The notes beneath the pieces were generated by a model. It was given only the letters and a program-made list of their open reading frames with translations. It had not been told where the DNA came from and made no database searches. The translations under genes and the position numbers were made by a program. From CAYJKB01 sp964370625 (lineage in GTDB: Bacteria; Bacillota; Clostridia; Oscillospirales; Butyricicoccaceae), in the NCBI GenBank assembly GCA_964370625.1, contig CAYJKB010000016.1, positions 1-40,507 of the forward strand: a stretch of DNA of 40,507 nt, written 5' to 3'. Numbering within the stretch: the stretch's first letter is position 1; each line of letters begins with the position of its first letter. Of the stretch, positions 40,226-40,507 are shown piece after piece.

Positions 40226-40507
40226 CTACTTCGGTATCCTCACAATCACAGTAGTACCCTTCCCCTTTTCACTGTCGATTTTAACACTCGCATTAAGCAT
40301 CGTTTGCAGTCTTAAATTTACATTGTCAATACCGATATGAAGTTTACCATCACTTGGCTTTTCGTTTGGGTCAAAGCCCACACCATCATCTGCAACTACA
40401 ATTTGATAAAACTCATCTTTTTCTACTGTTTTAATGGTGACTGTACCGCCACCCTCTTTTTTACTCAGTCCATGTTTTACTGCATTCTCAACGAGAGGTT
40501 GTAGGCT
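40226..40507 (-). CDS. Sensor histidine kinase C-terminus, LytS/YehU type (partial)
   Basis: The last 93 codons of a histidine kinase enter from the right edge. The ATP-binding domain shows the N-box QPLVENAVKHGL, the G1 box ADDGVGF, the HIGIDNVNLRLQ helix and the G2 box EKGKGTTV, as in kinases of the LytS/HPK8 class (His_kinase plus HATPase). Such kinases normally pair with a LytTR response regulator encoded next to them. Downstream on the minus strand there is a good AGGAGGTG but no start codon at proper distance, and a terminator follows, so the partner is not on this side. Codon use is slightly more GC-rich than in neighbouring genes. Confidence 0.9.
   Translation of the reverse strand, partial: SLQPLVENAVKHGLSKKEGGGTVTIKTVEKDEFYQIVVADDGVGFDPNEKPSDGKLHIGIDNVNLRLQTMLNASVKIDSEKGKGTTVIVRIPK

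Overview
The window comes from a low-GC, AT-rich Firmicute, most likely an anaerobic member of the Clostridia. The base composition, strong AGGAGG ribosome binding sites, a group-B-like [FeFe] hydrogenase, a ferredoxin-type aldo/keto reductase and a two-protein RpiR/PTS sugar locus all fit this. It is a draft assembly with three runs of N (246-255, 22377-22476, 37482-37581). At least one of these gaps is an assembly artefact.

Region 1 (1-13519, all minus strand) is most of a contractile injection system (eCIS / phage-tail-like particle) locus whose baseplate end runs off the left edge. In transcription order it has: a 578-aa putative effector or translocator, a small acidic YbjN/CesT-like putative chaperone, a 1068-aa STAND-TPR-SARP/BTAD regulator, an AAA+ ATPase, an unrecognised charged protein and a terminator. 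A second transcription unit follows with the sheath, tube protein 1, a tail-assembly protein, tube protein 2 and a large unrecognised protein. This second unit carries four unusual control elements: (i) four TGTTCAG heptamers at 11-12 bp period just upstream of a TATAAT box without a good -35, as expected for a SARP target; (ii) a 9-bp hairpin that lies between a perfect Shine-Dalgarno and the sheath AUG and would bring them to 9 nt; (iii) a GAAA-capped stem between tube 1 and the next gene; (iv) a -1 frameshift cassette (A_AAT_TTT, 6-nt spacer, GC-rich hairpin over the stop codon) that would fuse the tail-assembly protein to a DUF6760-like segment which has no ordinary start codon. Together they suggest an injection system switched on by its own SARP regulator, with stoichiometry set by RNA signals.

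Region 2 (14044-21102) is general housekeeping and accessory content: a two-gene chromate-type transporter, a membrane GGDEF/EAL protein with a degenerate GGDEF site, a GntR(YtrA)-ABC operon, and an ArsR-regulated metal permease with a Cys/His-rich loop.

Region 3 (21304-27774) has a ferredoxin-type aldo/keto reductase and a VanY-like peptidase that converge on a real gap, the archaeal-type phosphoglycerate mutase ApgM, a DUF896 protein, an O-acetylhomoserine sulfhydrylase-like enzyme, a stand-alone [FeFe] hydrogenase-like protein, tRNA-Leu(UAG), and a decayed gene downstream of the tRNA.

Region 4 (28419-33616) is an alpha-glucoside PTS operon (EIIBC, GH4 6-phospho-alpha-glucosidase, EIIA) next to two tandem RpiR regulators.

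Region 5 (34002-40088) is a sodium:solute symporter, a TetR regulator and a five-gene operon of SnoaL-like proteins around a split ThrE-type exporter. The symporter and SnoaL promoters share the same bipartite element at the same spacing, so they are probably co-regulated. A truncated LytS-type histidine kinase gene enters from the right edge.
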